NCBI GenBank assembly: GCA_002682825.1
Contig: NOKP01000019.1
Location: forward strand, 372,001 to 436,000
Direction of reading: 5' to 3'
DNA: 64,000 bases
DNA from: Neonectria sp. B-13
Lineage: Eukaryota > Ascomycota > Sordariomycetes > Hypocreales > Nectriaceae
Made by a program: the position numbers and the translations under genes. Positions 24,725 to 36,531 of this stretch are shown in pieces (position 1 is the first letter of the stretch; every line of letters begins with the position of its first letter). The notes under the pieces are model-generated. The model did no database searches and had not been told where the DNA came from. It was given only the letters and a program-made list of their open reading frames with translations.

Positions 24725-26376
24725 TCAAGCTGCAATTCCACGCCTCTTCAGGGCTACATTGACAGCTATTGGCTTCCTAGCCAGTCCTTCAACGACCTCC
24801 ATCTCGTCCTTTCTCAAGACGAAATCGTATCGCCGCGCCCACGTGGCCGTGATGAGTCTCAGCTCCATTTCGGCAAGGTTACGTCCAAGGCAGGCCCGGG
24901 GTCCGTAGCTGAAGGGGATGAATGCCTTCTTCTGTCGGGGCGTCACATCTTCCCATCTCTCAGGCTTGAACTCTTGTGCATCAGGGCCCCAGACATCTTG
25001 CAGGTGGTGCACGGTATAGATGGGGACGCTGAGAACGGTGCCTGGTGGGTAGTACTTCCCCTTCAGTTGAAGGCCCGGAGAGCCTTGGGGAATCTCGCGG
25101 GGAAGACCGAGACTGATAGAAGAGTGATGACGCAGAGACTCATTGACAACAGCTCCGAGATACGGCAGTGTCTTGACCATCTCAAAGGAGGGTATTTCAG
25201 TGTCTGCAGGCACGGCTGAGTCCAGTTCCGCCTGCAGCTTTTGAAGAACACCAGGCGTTCTGACAACATGGTACATCAACGCAGCAAAGGTGCTGCTAGT
25301 GGTATCCGTGCCTGCGATCAAGACGGTCAGAGCTTCAGCCGTCAGTTCTCCCATACTAAAGGGCTCTCCTTTGTCATCTTTTCCCTCTCGCAAGCGCTCT
25401 AGTAAGTCCTTGCGGCGATCTGCAGATGGCGGGTTCTCCAGTCTATCCCGAACACGCGCAGTTCCCAAGCTACGCAGATTGTTCATGCCAGTGAGACCCG
25501 CATGGAAGAAGGGATCTGGAATCCATCTCAAGTACGGTCGAAGCTCTGGTAGAGTTCCCACCGTTGCGGCAATTTCGCTTCTGGTGGTGAGGCTGGTGAT
25601 GACGGGCAGAGAGATGGTTGTGTCCTTAGTTCGTACTTGGACGTTCTCCGAAGCAGACTCAAGGACACCGAATGGGGCACCGAAGGCAAGATCCCCAATG
25701 ATGTCGAGAACCAGATAGCTACAGAGAAATGTCAATAAGACCTATCCGCAAAGAATAGGGCATTCATTTGTTAACTCACTTCAGCCACACGCGGCCTTCA
25801 ACATTTGCGTATCCATCATCTTCGGCCTCCTTCTCGGCAATGTCGTCCCACTTCTTGATAAAGACCTCAAGCCAAGAATGGATGAAGGGCTCAAAGTTGC
25901 GCATCGCTTGTGGAGCGAAGCTGTGAGAAATCACCTTTCTCTTTCGGGAGTGTTCGGCACGGTCCCTGGAGGTAAAGATGCTCCGAGTTGTAATCAGAGA
26001 GGCATCGTACCAAGACCTGGGAACTCGTCAGAACAAGGCGAGTATACAGCGTTATCAGCAGAACCCACGTCTTCAATAGACCATTGCCATGACCGTATAT
26101 CGCCTGAATTGCCTCTTCATCTGCGATGCTGACATGATTCGGCTGGATTCGGACAACGGGGCCATATCGCTTGTGTGCTTCATCAACGTATTGGTAACGC
26201 TTGCCGGCTCGACAAGCATACAGCAGCCAGAAGTTTGTGAGCTTTGCGGTAAATGGCCCAGGTATAGCCCGCAAAGACCGATAAGTCCAAACGTAAGGAA
26301 CGAGATAATATAAGATGCAAAAGACGGGCCCAAGTAACGCGACCCATGGGGAGATGATGAGGTTTATCGGTAACAT
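24725..26376 (-). CDS. Cytochrome P450 monooxygenase
   Basis: Exons 26069-26376, 25780-26016 and 24725-25718 give 512 aa, the usual P450 length. An N-terminal membrane anchor ([20 protein letters not shown]) places it on the ER. The I-helix oxygen motif is [10 protein letters not shown], the ExxR is in NESLRHH, and the haem loop is [19 protein letters not shown] with the ligand cysteine. The splice joints restore [19 protein letters not shown], a standard fungal C-helix region (W/RxxxR). It is likely an oxidation step in the cluster. It lies tail-to-tail with the regulator, 70 bases apart. Confidence 0.92.
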
Positions 26377-26515
26377 ATTTTTGATGATGAAGAAACGCTT
26401 GTAGATAGGGTGTGTTAAGTGTACTTCAATTATCTAATTTGATGGGGAACTGGAACATTTAAAAGCACGAATCCATTTCAAGTGTACGAGTCGCTGTCAA
26501 TCCCGGGTCAGCCAT

Positions 26516-26578
26516 CTCGGAATTGAATCGGAACATTGTTTCGTTCGCGAGCGGGGAACGCAAGATTTCCGACTCGGA
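26516..26578. promoter_or_regulatory. CTCGGA words in the P450 promoter
   Basis: CTCGGA (TCCGAG on the other strand) at 26516-26521 and 26573-26578, about 140-200 bases upstream of the P450 start, with further CGGA words at 26529 and 26615. Confidence 0.35.
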
Positions 26579-26734
26579 ACAATCAGCAGCTAGTGTCTCG
26601 GTGGATAGTTCTTTCGGAGGCTACCGGCGGCCCTCACAATGCCAAGATGCTCTCAGAGTATGAGCGCATCGTAGCGAGCTGCCGTGTCTCACAGAACTAG
26701 ATAGGAATAAGGATGGCGCCATCAAGCCTCGGCA

Positions 26735-27110
26735 GTGTCAAGAGGCTCTCCTATCATACTCAACTGGACGTTGCCTGGTTTCAACCTCGCCCGTCACACG
26801 AAGCGAACTATCGTGCTGGCACTCTACTTTATTTGCTCTTTCGTGGGCAATATTATTGGACCTCACATGTTCTTGTCGCAAGAAGCACCGCGATCCTATA
26901 CATCTATCTGTGGTCTACTGGGTATCTACGGCGGTCTCGTATTATTCCAACTCATCTACACTGTGTGGTGCTGGGCAGAGAACAAGCGCCGTGATCAAAC
27001 CGTCTCGGCAGAGGAGTCACAAGAGGACTCGTGGGATGATGGTTTCTAGGACTTAACAGACAAGGAGAATGTACACTTCAGATACAGGCTATAGATAACT
27101 ATCGTCAGGC
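26735..27110 (+). pseudogene. 3' remnant of an allantoate-permease-like MFS transporter
   Basis: The frame reads NLARHTKRTIVLALYFICSF, then VGNIIGPHMFLSQEAP and further hydrophobic segments, ending in the family tail DLTDKENVHFRYRL. This is the last quarter of a DAL5/TNA1-type anion:cation symporter. A TAG at 27047-27049 interrupts the frame just before that tail, and nothing of the first three quarters is found upstream. It is a dead fragment wedged between the P450 promoter and the 3' end of the amidase. Confidence 0.6.
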
Positions 27111-27114
27111 GAGC

Positions 27115-29125
27115 TTATGTAGTAGTCTTAAACAAATTATCCAGCACCGACGCTACTTGAATCGCTTCCTCATCCTCAAACGGTCGCCCGACGATCTGAA
27201 TGGTCGACGGCTGGTTTGCAAACAGCTTGGGGTCATCTGAATTCAAAATAAAACGAGTCAGTACCGAACGTTGCGATTGGCCGCTTTAAGGAGTGACTTA
27301 CAAAGGTCATGGTTGGGTTTGTCGTAAGGATTCGTCTCCAGCGGCCGGTACCCAGTGTCGATAGGATCCAGCTGAGCATTGACCTTGAAGTTGGGGATCG
27401 GAAGAATGATAGATGGGTAGTCAATGAGATTGAAAAGGGACGTGTAGCCCCAGTAAACATTGAAGTCGTGGGGATAACCCACGGCTGGAGCAGGTGGTGT
27501 GATCAAAGCATCAATGCAGCGACCCGAGGTGACCTGGTGAGCTGTATCATTCCATGCTTCGAGGAACTGTTCCTTAACAGCTCGCGTTTTCAGATTCAAC
27601 TATGCTTTGTTAAAAGGAAGTCTAGGATTCTGCACAGAAAGCACGATTACCTTGAGAGCCTCCGCGGCAGATTGTTCCCGTACATTGAAGACCTTGAGCA
27701 GGTCTGCAAAGGCTGGTATCGTGGGCTCTCCGGTAGCTGCAAGTGTGGACATTGTACTGCCGCACCCCGACTGGTAGTAGATGTCGAACTGGAGTGTATA
27801 CATTAGCCATGACCTAGAATTCCAGAATTCTGCTTGGTTTGTGCGAGAGATACTAACAGTTGTTTGCTTGGCATACCAACAGTCGAAAGGCGGGCTGAAG
27901 TCGACAACTGCAGGTGGCTCATGTTAGCAGCTAATAGGACGGAAGAAAACGCAAATCGGCACTCACCCTCATGTCCAGCCTTCTCCAATACTTTCCTTGT
28001 GTGTTCCAGAGCCCGGAGCACTGGAGGATGAGGCATGACCACACCATCCCACTTCATGATCCCAATCGTGAGCTTTCTGTCCCCAACGTCCCTCGACAGC
28101 TGTCTCCAAGGCACAGGCACCGAAGTTGGATCGTGCTTGTTGCGTGGATAAGCATTGATGATGGACGTGAACAGCTCAAGGTCATCAAGAGAGCGGCAGA
28201 CCGGCCCACACGACAGCTTGATGGTGAGATTGCCCGTGTTCGTGTTGACCATCCCGGCTTTGGGAATGCGGTCCGAGGTCGGGCGAATGCCGTAAAGACC
28301 GTTAAAAGCAGCCGGGACGCGGATCGACCCTCCCATGTCCGTGGATGGAGTCACAGGGCTTCCCCCAAGAGCTACCAAGACTGCGTCTCCTCCGGAACTG
28401 CCACCGGCGCTAAGGTCTCTATTGAAAGGGTTCACGGTGCGGCCCCAGAGATTGCTGACCGTCTCCAAAGCCATTCCTGATTGAGGCATAGTTGTCTTAC
28501 AGAAGAATACGGCGCCCGCTGCACGTAGAGTCCCGACGAGTGCCGAATCTTGCTCGGCCACGTTGTTGCGCCTTGAAACATAGCCCATTGTCACGGAATG
28601 CCCTTTGACCTCATGCGAGTCCTGTTGGAGGACAACTGTCAGCTTGTTCGAATCTCACTTGGGGAGGCCGTATCCGTACCTTCAGGGCGATGGGTACTCC
28701 ATGCAACGGCCCTTTCAGTTGACCGCCATTGTCAAGTATCTCATCGAGCTCCTTTGCCTGTGCGATACCATCTTCATAGAACCAGTCTGTCAGGCAGTTT
28801 ACCTGTTGCTCCAAATTTAGTACTACGTTCGTTCGACTCGTCGGAATGATTCGGCCTTAACTAGTTGGTGTGCAATGGCAGCACGAGCCGCAAAAGACTC
28901 TAGAACCTGCACTGCTTTCCACTCCCTAGACTCAAGGCGTTTTACAATGTCAACAACTGTCGAGCCTGTAATCTCGAGCTGACGTTCAGTCAGAATGCCA
29001 CAAGTTGCAGGGATGCTCGTGACGTCTTTCAACGACTTGTATTTGTCCGGGTCCAAGTGCCAACGACTGGGGATTGAGTCCAGCACTTGAGCTCGAGCTT
29101 CCTTGGCAATAGTCTGCCACGACAT
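27115..29125 (-). CDS. Amidase (amidase signature family)
   Basis: Several exons (29125-28862, 28802-28680, 28621 onward, then four more) join in frame to a stop at 27115. The signature core is complete. The catalytic lysine is in GVPIALKDSHEVKG, where the exon 2/3 junction falls. The cis-serine is in STDMGGSIRVPA, and the nucleophile serine is in SAGGSSGGDAVL. Family members hydrolyse carboxamides; fungal ones include acetamidases and tailoring amidases. No signal peptide or membrane segment is seen, so it is probably cytosolic. It is divergent from the OYE gene at 29727 across a 600-base region with repeats, which suggests co-control. In the pathway it could remove an N-acyl group or cut an amide bond (inference). 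Confidence 0.9.
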
Positions 29126-29365
29126 GTCGAAATTGCTTGCTTGATTGATCCTGCAAACTTGAAACTTGGGTGAGGAAAAATGCCAACCTCGCACCTAGTA
29201 TATTTGACGAGGGGGGGCACTCTGAAGGCTGCAATCACGGGAATAGGGAATATTGTCCCTAGCAGGACGACGGGTGTGCAGAAAGCTAAAGCTCCGCAAG
29301 TACGCAGCAGAAGACAATGCAGCACGACCAACAAGGTCCCTTTGATATTGGCGGAGCGACCCCGA

Positions 29366-29480
29366 TTGGTCAAGCTCATATGCTCCGAGTGGATTCGGGG
29401 CGTTGGTCAAACTCATTTGCTCCGAAATGAATCCGGGGCGAGTCCGACTGGTCAAGCTCATATGCTTGAACGTCGATCCG
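29366..29480. repeat. Three imperfect ~40-bp repeats in amidase/OYE promoter
   Basis: Units start near 29366, 29403 and 29448 with (T/C)TGGTCAA.CTCAT.TGCT, followed by CCGA..G.ATCCGGGG-like sequence. The first unit holds TCCGAG at 29384-29389 and a CCG-N8-CGG arrangement. This suggests duplicated binding sites for a Zn2Cys6 protein, but no binding is shown. Confidence 0.55.
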
Positions 29481-29711
29481 GGCCATTTAGAGCAGCAATG
29501 GGCGCCCGATTCGCTCACACAAGGTCTATATGGCATTATTAAGCGAGTATGATGCCATCACGTTGCGACTGAGATTACAAATCCAGTTTTCGTATTGGTA
29601 ATGTAGAATGGCGGGATACGAATGATCGTCGCGGAAGGATTATATTAAAGCTTGTAGAGTTGAGCTAGGGGAGGTACCTTGCCAGCACATCTCGGTTTAC
29701 ATGCCACGTAA

Positions 29712-30959
<1,248 letters not shown>

Positions 30960-30979
30960 CAGACCAGTTGAAGATCGAC

Positions 30980-32955
30980 TACCATGCACTACCACCCTTT
31001 CGTCAACCCTACCCTTTCAATAGACAAAACGAAAACCACCACTAAAACTTAACTATTTTACTTGCATACAACTTGACTAAAATTAAAGTTATTTGCAAAT
31101 GGTTGCCTTCCGTAAATTTACAATTGACGTATCTATGGGCGTTTAGGCCTTTTAGCCAGCCTCCCCGATAGTATGGTGCGCCGAGGTAGTATGGTTTCTT
31201 CTCTGACTTGAATAACTGAAGCCGCCTCTGATTCTAGCCCTGACTCCCCCGAAGAGCTATGATTCACCACAACATACTTCTTTTCGCTTCCGTTTTCTGG
31301 ATTGGCTTCTCCAGAGGCTATAGTCTCGCTTAGACTCATGAATCGTTTATTGGAATTCGGAATAGCCTTCGTCTTCTTCCCTCTCTTCAGACGTGCCAGT
31401 TCCTCCTCAATGCCAGCAATTCTCATAGCATGCGCCATTAACGTATGTTGTTGAGTCTCAAGGCTTTTGGCTATCAGTTCATACCGTCTGCATGTCTTCA
31501 GTGTCTTGTCTGGCCCAAGATCGCAAATCTAGCGGCTGGTTGTTGGTGTATCATCCGAGCCAAAATACAGCGCCCGCTCCATAGTCCTCTTTGGGCTGTC
31601 ATTCTGCCTATACTCTTGGAATTCTGGGTGCCGTACAGCTGTGGCTCGCGGAATTGGCCAGTTGCCAGTAACTCTCCAGTCGGAGAGTGTATCTTTCATC
31701 ATTCCCACTTCACGAGCCTTAGCGTAAGCTCTGAATAAATTGACCTTATCCATCAGAGCAGAATCTGTCAGGGAAGCGAACTTTTCCAACTCTCGTCGAT
31801 ATACAGCTTTGGAGGCGTTGAATACTCCATTTTTCAATGGCTGGAGGCCGTGAGAGCAATGTGCTGGAAGGTAGCAACAGTAAACGTTGTTCAAAAAGCA
31901 CGTAGCCATTCATTCGTCCTTCTCTCGGTTAGCAGCGACCTTTGGCTAAGTAAACAAAGAAAGTACCGTTGCATGGCTCCCGTGGCCGTCTATAATTATT
32001 AATCTAGCATCAGATTTATCGAAAGGCTTCGTCTAAGGCAAATAGACTCTTTCAAGTATTCAACGCCAATGTGGTTATCAGTCCACACGTTGGGTGAAGT
32101 TATGTAATGCCAGTCCATTATCTTCTTGAATTCATCAAGAAACCACTGTTTTTAGAGTTCCTTTCCCTTTAATATTATTCCAGGAGTCAAGGAACGGCCA
32201 TCAGCAGTGATAGCTTCAATAAATGAAGCCCAATTTCGAGTTTGTGGTCCCATGAGAGGAGCCTTTCGGTTTAGGTCCACGCTTCCGACCACCAGGCTAT
32301 CCAACCCTAACAAAGAGAGTCTGATTAGTCAGATTTCAAAAATAAAGAGAACAGAGAAATAGAGACTTGCCAAAACCAATCATAATACCTCCTTCATCAA
32401 CGTTGACAGTGCTTTCAGGCTTAATCTAGCTGTACTATCCCTCCCTGATATCGAAGTACCAATGAACCGCCTTAGGTGTTAAGGAGTCAAACCTATTGGC
32501 TCTTTTACAGCTGTCTGACCATTTAGTCTGTCGATTAGAGCTTCGAGGTACTCCCCATCGCTAAGCCGCTTGAAAGGGTGAAAAGCCATTATCGGTGATA
32601 CCCAATGTAGCCTCAGCCATGTAGTCTTCTCTATATTTCCAACGAGGCCGCGATGAAGGCATTTTGATCGCGTTGTGGGGACTGATAGGAGAAATGTTGG
32701 GAAAGAGCGGTGGGGAAATTGGTGATTGAACTGGTGATATTTCCTTGCAACGGCCTACATATATCGCGGGGCCCACTCAACTTCACGAGACCAGGAAAAG
32801 AGATTTCAATCAATTTTATATTTAATAGAAGCATCCGCTTATAGATAACCTTTATTTTGGTGAAGTTGCGTGTTAGTGAAATAGTTGAGTTTTGGTGGTG
32901 GTTTTGTTTTTTGCCTAGCGATAGGGCAGGGTTGACGAAAGTTTGGTAGTTGGTA
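30980..32955 (-). mobile_element. Decayed pogo/Fot-type DNA transposon with TIRs
   Basis: About 1.98 kb bounded by imperfect inverted repeats of about 75 bases. Left, from 30980: TACCATGCACTACC.. then CGTCAACCCTACCC. Right, read inward from 32955: TACCAACTACC.. then CGTCAACCCTGCCC. Both continue with matching AAAACCACCAC.AAAACT.AACTAT blocks. TA at each end fits a TA target duplication. On the minus strand between them lie pieces of a pogo-like transposase: psq-type N-terminus (about 32660), the catalytic aspartate in DGHGSHAT (about 31980), and the C-terminal YLPAHCSHGLQPL block. Stops break the frame, so it cannot code for active transposase. Confidence 0.8.
31133..32663 (-). pseudogene. 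Degenerate pogo-like DDE transposase
   Basis: The start is near MPSSRPRWKYREDYMAEA (about 32660); the frame meets TAG and further stops soon after. Mid-part pieces include LIIIDGHGSHATVLSLF. The longest surviving block (31529-31909) reads YLPAHCSHGLQPLKNGVF and WRVTGNWP, matching the end of the DDE superfamily endonuclease domain. A lysine/serine-rich tail follows and ends at 31133. Frame breaks are spread along the gene. Confidence 0.7.
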
Positions 32956-33130
32956 TAGACGAGATCTCAAAAGTCCGACACATAGATTCACCACCGCTCC
33001 TTCAGTTGAACTTCTTCTGTCGCTCCCTTTCCGTAAAGACATTCTCATACCAAGTCAAAACTACACTCAAGGTTCTCGTAGGAACCTCCCGACCCCTACA
33101 ACTCCTTACATCAGTCCACTAGAAGCCCCT

Positions 33131-34497
33131 CTAGAAGCCCCGTGCCAGGGTTTCCCGTAATCCAGTCACATGCCAGATGCCACCTGAGCCAACGATCCAT
33201 AGCTCGTTCTGCCCAAGTGCACTGTTGACCGCCACATACTTTCCTCCGCCCACGCGAATCGTCCCTAAAGTCAGTCCGGTCCGAGGATCCAACACATCGA
33301 GGCCATTACCAGCGCCCGCAAAAGCCCAGCCATTCTTAGAGACTCGAACCCCATCGTAGACGAACGAGATGGGGACACTGACTAGCCTCGGGGCACTCGT
33401 CAATGGGCCAGGATATGACACATCAATCGCCGTAAGAGTGCGAGGGTAATAAGGTCTTTCAGCATGGCTCTTATCAGGAGAAACTGCGGCCGTATCAGAG
33501 ATGTAAATGGTGTCCTTGCCATCTTCACCCTGGAAAAAGGCAATACCGTTGGCTTGGCCTGTCGTTACGTAAATTGGTCGCGGGCGAAGCGTCGTCTTAT
33601 TAACAAAGTAGACGGTGGAAAGTTGCGGTGGCGTAAATTCCACAATCCCCCTTCCCTGTGCAGTATAATGTCAGTATGCATGCATATCGAGGGGGGGGAC
33701 GATCGATCACGAACCCAGCCGTAGTGGTCATCTGTGATCCAAAAGTTCCCGTCCATGTCGACGTCAATGTCATTGAGCCCCTGGAAAGGGATACCATAAA
33801 CATTATTCAATAACCTAGTCACCTCAAATGTGTCGGGGTTGATCTTGTTCAGTGACGCAGTCTCATTGTGGCTCCCGTCGGTGACAACGTAATATGCACC
33901 ATCATGGAAAACACAGCCGTGAACATTTTGAAGCGGGGGCACTGTCTGGATTTTGCGCAGCTCATTCGTCTTGGTGTCTAAGACATACTGCCAATCGTGG
34001 GTACCATTGTCGCCTCCAGGAGGGCCCCATTCAATGAAGAAGACCTGATTCGCGGACGGATTGTAGCAGGGCGCCTCGTGGGTCTGGAATGGCAGATCAT
34101 GGAGCCGGCGAATTTGAGCCTCGGGCCCAATAAGATCAAAGAACTTCTGGTCATATGCCACAAAGTCTGTGGAGTTGAGATACTCCAGGCTGCGGCTGCT
34201 TAGTGTGGTTGCATGATAGATGGGGGAAACACCTCGACGGAGGCGTGGATGCTGAGGGGCTCAGTGGGTTACGTACTCTTGTGTAACCCGTATATTAGAC
34301 GTTGTACTCTCAACTTGAGAAGAAAAGATGGATCTGTTGAAGAGGCCCGGGAGAACAGCATAGGAGGGGTTCTCATAAGACAAATAGGCCCACTTTGCTG
34401 TTGCCTTCCGGAACTCAGTAGGCAGAGGACTCAATAGCGCTGCGACTGATGGTAAGATCCCGCAAAGCGTAATTAATACAGGTCTAGAATGCATCAT
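33131..34497 (-). CDS. Secreted SMP-30/gluconolactonase-like beta-propeller
   Basis: Exons 34277-34497, 33715-34198 and 33131-33655 sum to 410 codons. The start at 34497 (MMHSRPVLITLCGILPSVAA) gives a signal peptide. The body has SMP-30/LRE features: FIEWGPPGG with the metal-binding glutamate region, NVHGCVFHDGAYYVVTDG, GLNDIDVDMDGNFWITDD (the ND..D metal loop) and ANGIAFFQGEDGKDTIYISD. The family hydrolyses lactones with a divalent metal. The first intron ends at a NAGNAG acceptor (34195-34200), so two isoforms differing by one residue are possible. The second intron contains a run of eight G (33691-33698). It lies beyond the transposon next to the cluster and may or may not belong to it. 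Confidence 0.85.
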
Positions 34498-35160
34498 GTC
34501 GGGATGATTATAAGGAAGAGAGCTAGTAAGCGATTTACTGTCAATTTTTGCGTTTAGTCTCCTGCGCAAACTTGCAGCGATCTTTATACTCTTGTCATAC
34601 TGCCCTCACATAAAATCAGACGAATAATACCACCCTGATCGAACTCTAATCATGGAATCCAGTTACAACAGAGGTAGTGAGAAAACATATTCGGGGTGTT
34701 TAAAAGTGGGTAAATGATTCCATTCGGAGCAATTGGGAGCCACTTATTCCACTCGGAGTATTAGACTAACTGGTGAAATACGAATTTAGAGATGATCTTC
34801 ACCGCAACCTTCACCGCAACGTGGGCAGAATAGGCATGCTGAATTCTTCGCGAACACGCTAGTATTGCCGATTGTGGGCAAGGTTGACTGGGCGCCGCTG
34901 TGCGTGGGGGATTGGGGATCGTCCAAAGCCTTGGAGTGGTGGACGCGACAGCCTCGTAACCTCTCGGCAGCTTCGTCAATCCCTCGTTCTATCCCATCCG
35001 CGAGTAGGGTCCACGAGATGCGTGTCCTCAACGGCGTGTGCGACTTCGCCTGAGTAAGCACAGGTGGGAGTTTTAATGCATTATCGACTGAGCTTAATGT
35101 TCTTGGATGGACTTGAGTAAGAGCACACAGGGCCAGGTAAAATTAATATCAAGCTTAATT
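34498..35160. other. Intergenic, no gene seen
   Basis: It holds the upstream region of the lactonase gene and the 3' flank of the membrane-protein gene. A minus-strand frame at 34786-35061 has some Cys/His (LFCPRCGEGCGEDH) but no recognisable finger. Confidence 0.4.
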
Positions 35161-36531
35161 TTACTTAAAACTCTTTAGTTCAACCTCTTCCACTTGAACT
35201 ATCGTGTCATTTCGGACAAAGATTCCAGGCCTATGTCTATCATCATGACTGGAAACAGATTCTCGACTTGAGATGATTGTATGCACGCCTTCTGGGTTGT
35301 GTAGATTCACTGTGTCAAAGGATGGTCCATGCTCTGGGTCAGCAAGTTGATGCATCGAGCTCGTCTCATCATCATCCTTTTCCTTATTAGTTCTCGACAA
35401 TGTTGTCAACCTAATCGCGTGACTTGGTCGACTGATGGGCTGACTGCTTCCACCATAAGAGCTAAGGAAGCGTGTGGGGAGAATAAGGCTGAAGATGGGT
35501 CGGAGCAACGGAAAACAGGCTAGAGTTGACAGGTAAGTAAGTCAGCCGCAAAGAGAATATGGTAGGGTTTGGGTTGCTTACCAGAGACGATAGCAATGTT
35601 CACCTCGACTGAACCCAAGATGCAATACATGGCATAATCATAGGGCATCTGCGTCGTGTTATTGTCATAGTTGACTAGCTCGACCAGGACAAACATTGAT
35701 GCAAAACAAACGCTAGGTAAGGGAAGAATTTAGCCTCGTTCGTGTATCGATGTGGCTGAAGGGATCTTACATAGCGCCGAGCAGAAACAGGGCGGTGATG
35801 GCCATCTTCTGGCCCAGGCGTAAGCGGAGCCTGAACACTTCAATGACCGGCAGGACCAGGATGGCAATGTCCATCAAGAAATGTGTAATGATTGTGCCGA
35901 AAAAGAACTCCCCGCTGTTGATGTTGCACTGAGCATCTGTGATGGTATGGTCCCAGATTGCCTGGACGGGGACGCAGCGGAAGATGAGCATGAAAGTCCG
36001 CAGAAGAATCCATATTACCACCATGACAGTCATGACGAGAATGGGGATCCGGATGCCAGACAGCTTGAATATTCGCCAGTAGAGCGCCAGGATGGCAATT
36101 TTCGAACAGGCAATCGACGAGGCATAGCAGAGCGAGTTGAAGAATCCAAGAAATCTCGATTGTTGAAGGATTGCTTCTCTGGTCTCGGTGGAGAGGGAGT
36201 CGGGCATCTTGACACCAAGGTACGAGTGCATCGTCCCTGCGTGAGTATTAGTCTCTGTACAGATGTGTAGAAATTGCGAGAGGATCAGCTTGTACATTCC
36301 AGCATGATGCCACAGTAGCCGGTTGCAAATAGCTAGGTCTCTGGTCAGCTCGTGGATCCAGCAAGGAGCTGGAAGTCATAGACTCACAAATGCCAATATA
36401 GAGAAGTAATCATCAAACCACCAGTTCACCTTGGTCACTCGCCGCGCGCAAACGCGCATAATGAGCGACAGAAGCGCCGCGATCCATGGAATCGCTACTC
36501 CGACATAGATGTTGAGTTGGAGCCCGGCCAT
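35161..36531 (-). CDS. Seven-TM PTH11-like/SAT4-type integral membrane protein
   Basis: Five exons join in frame from the ATG at 36531 to the stop at 35161. Membrane segments include LNIYVGVAIPWIAALLSLI, a break near W.DDYFSILAF (the conserved W.DD(Y/V) of the fungal rhodopsin-like family), ILALYWRIFKL, ILVMTVMVVIWILLR and THFLMDIAILVLPVIEVFRL, with the family's C.P...IW and FF..I..H..MDI..L..P motifs. The cytosolic tail is Ser/Asp-rich. No CFEM domain precedes it. Members are proposed receptors or membrane sensors at the plasma membrane; the ligand is unknown. Confidence 0.82.
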
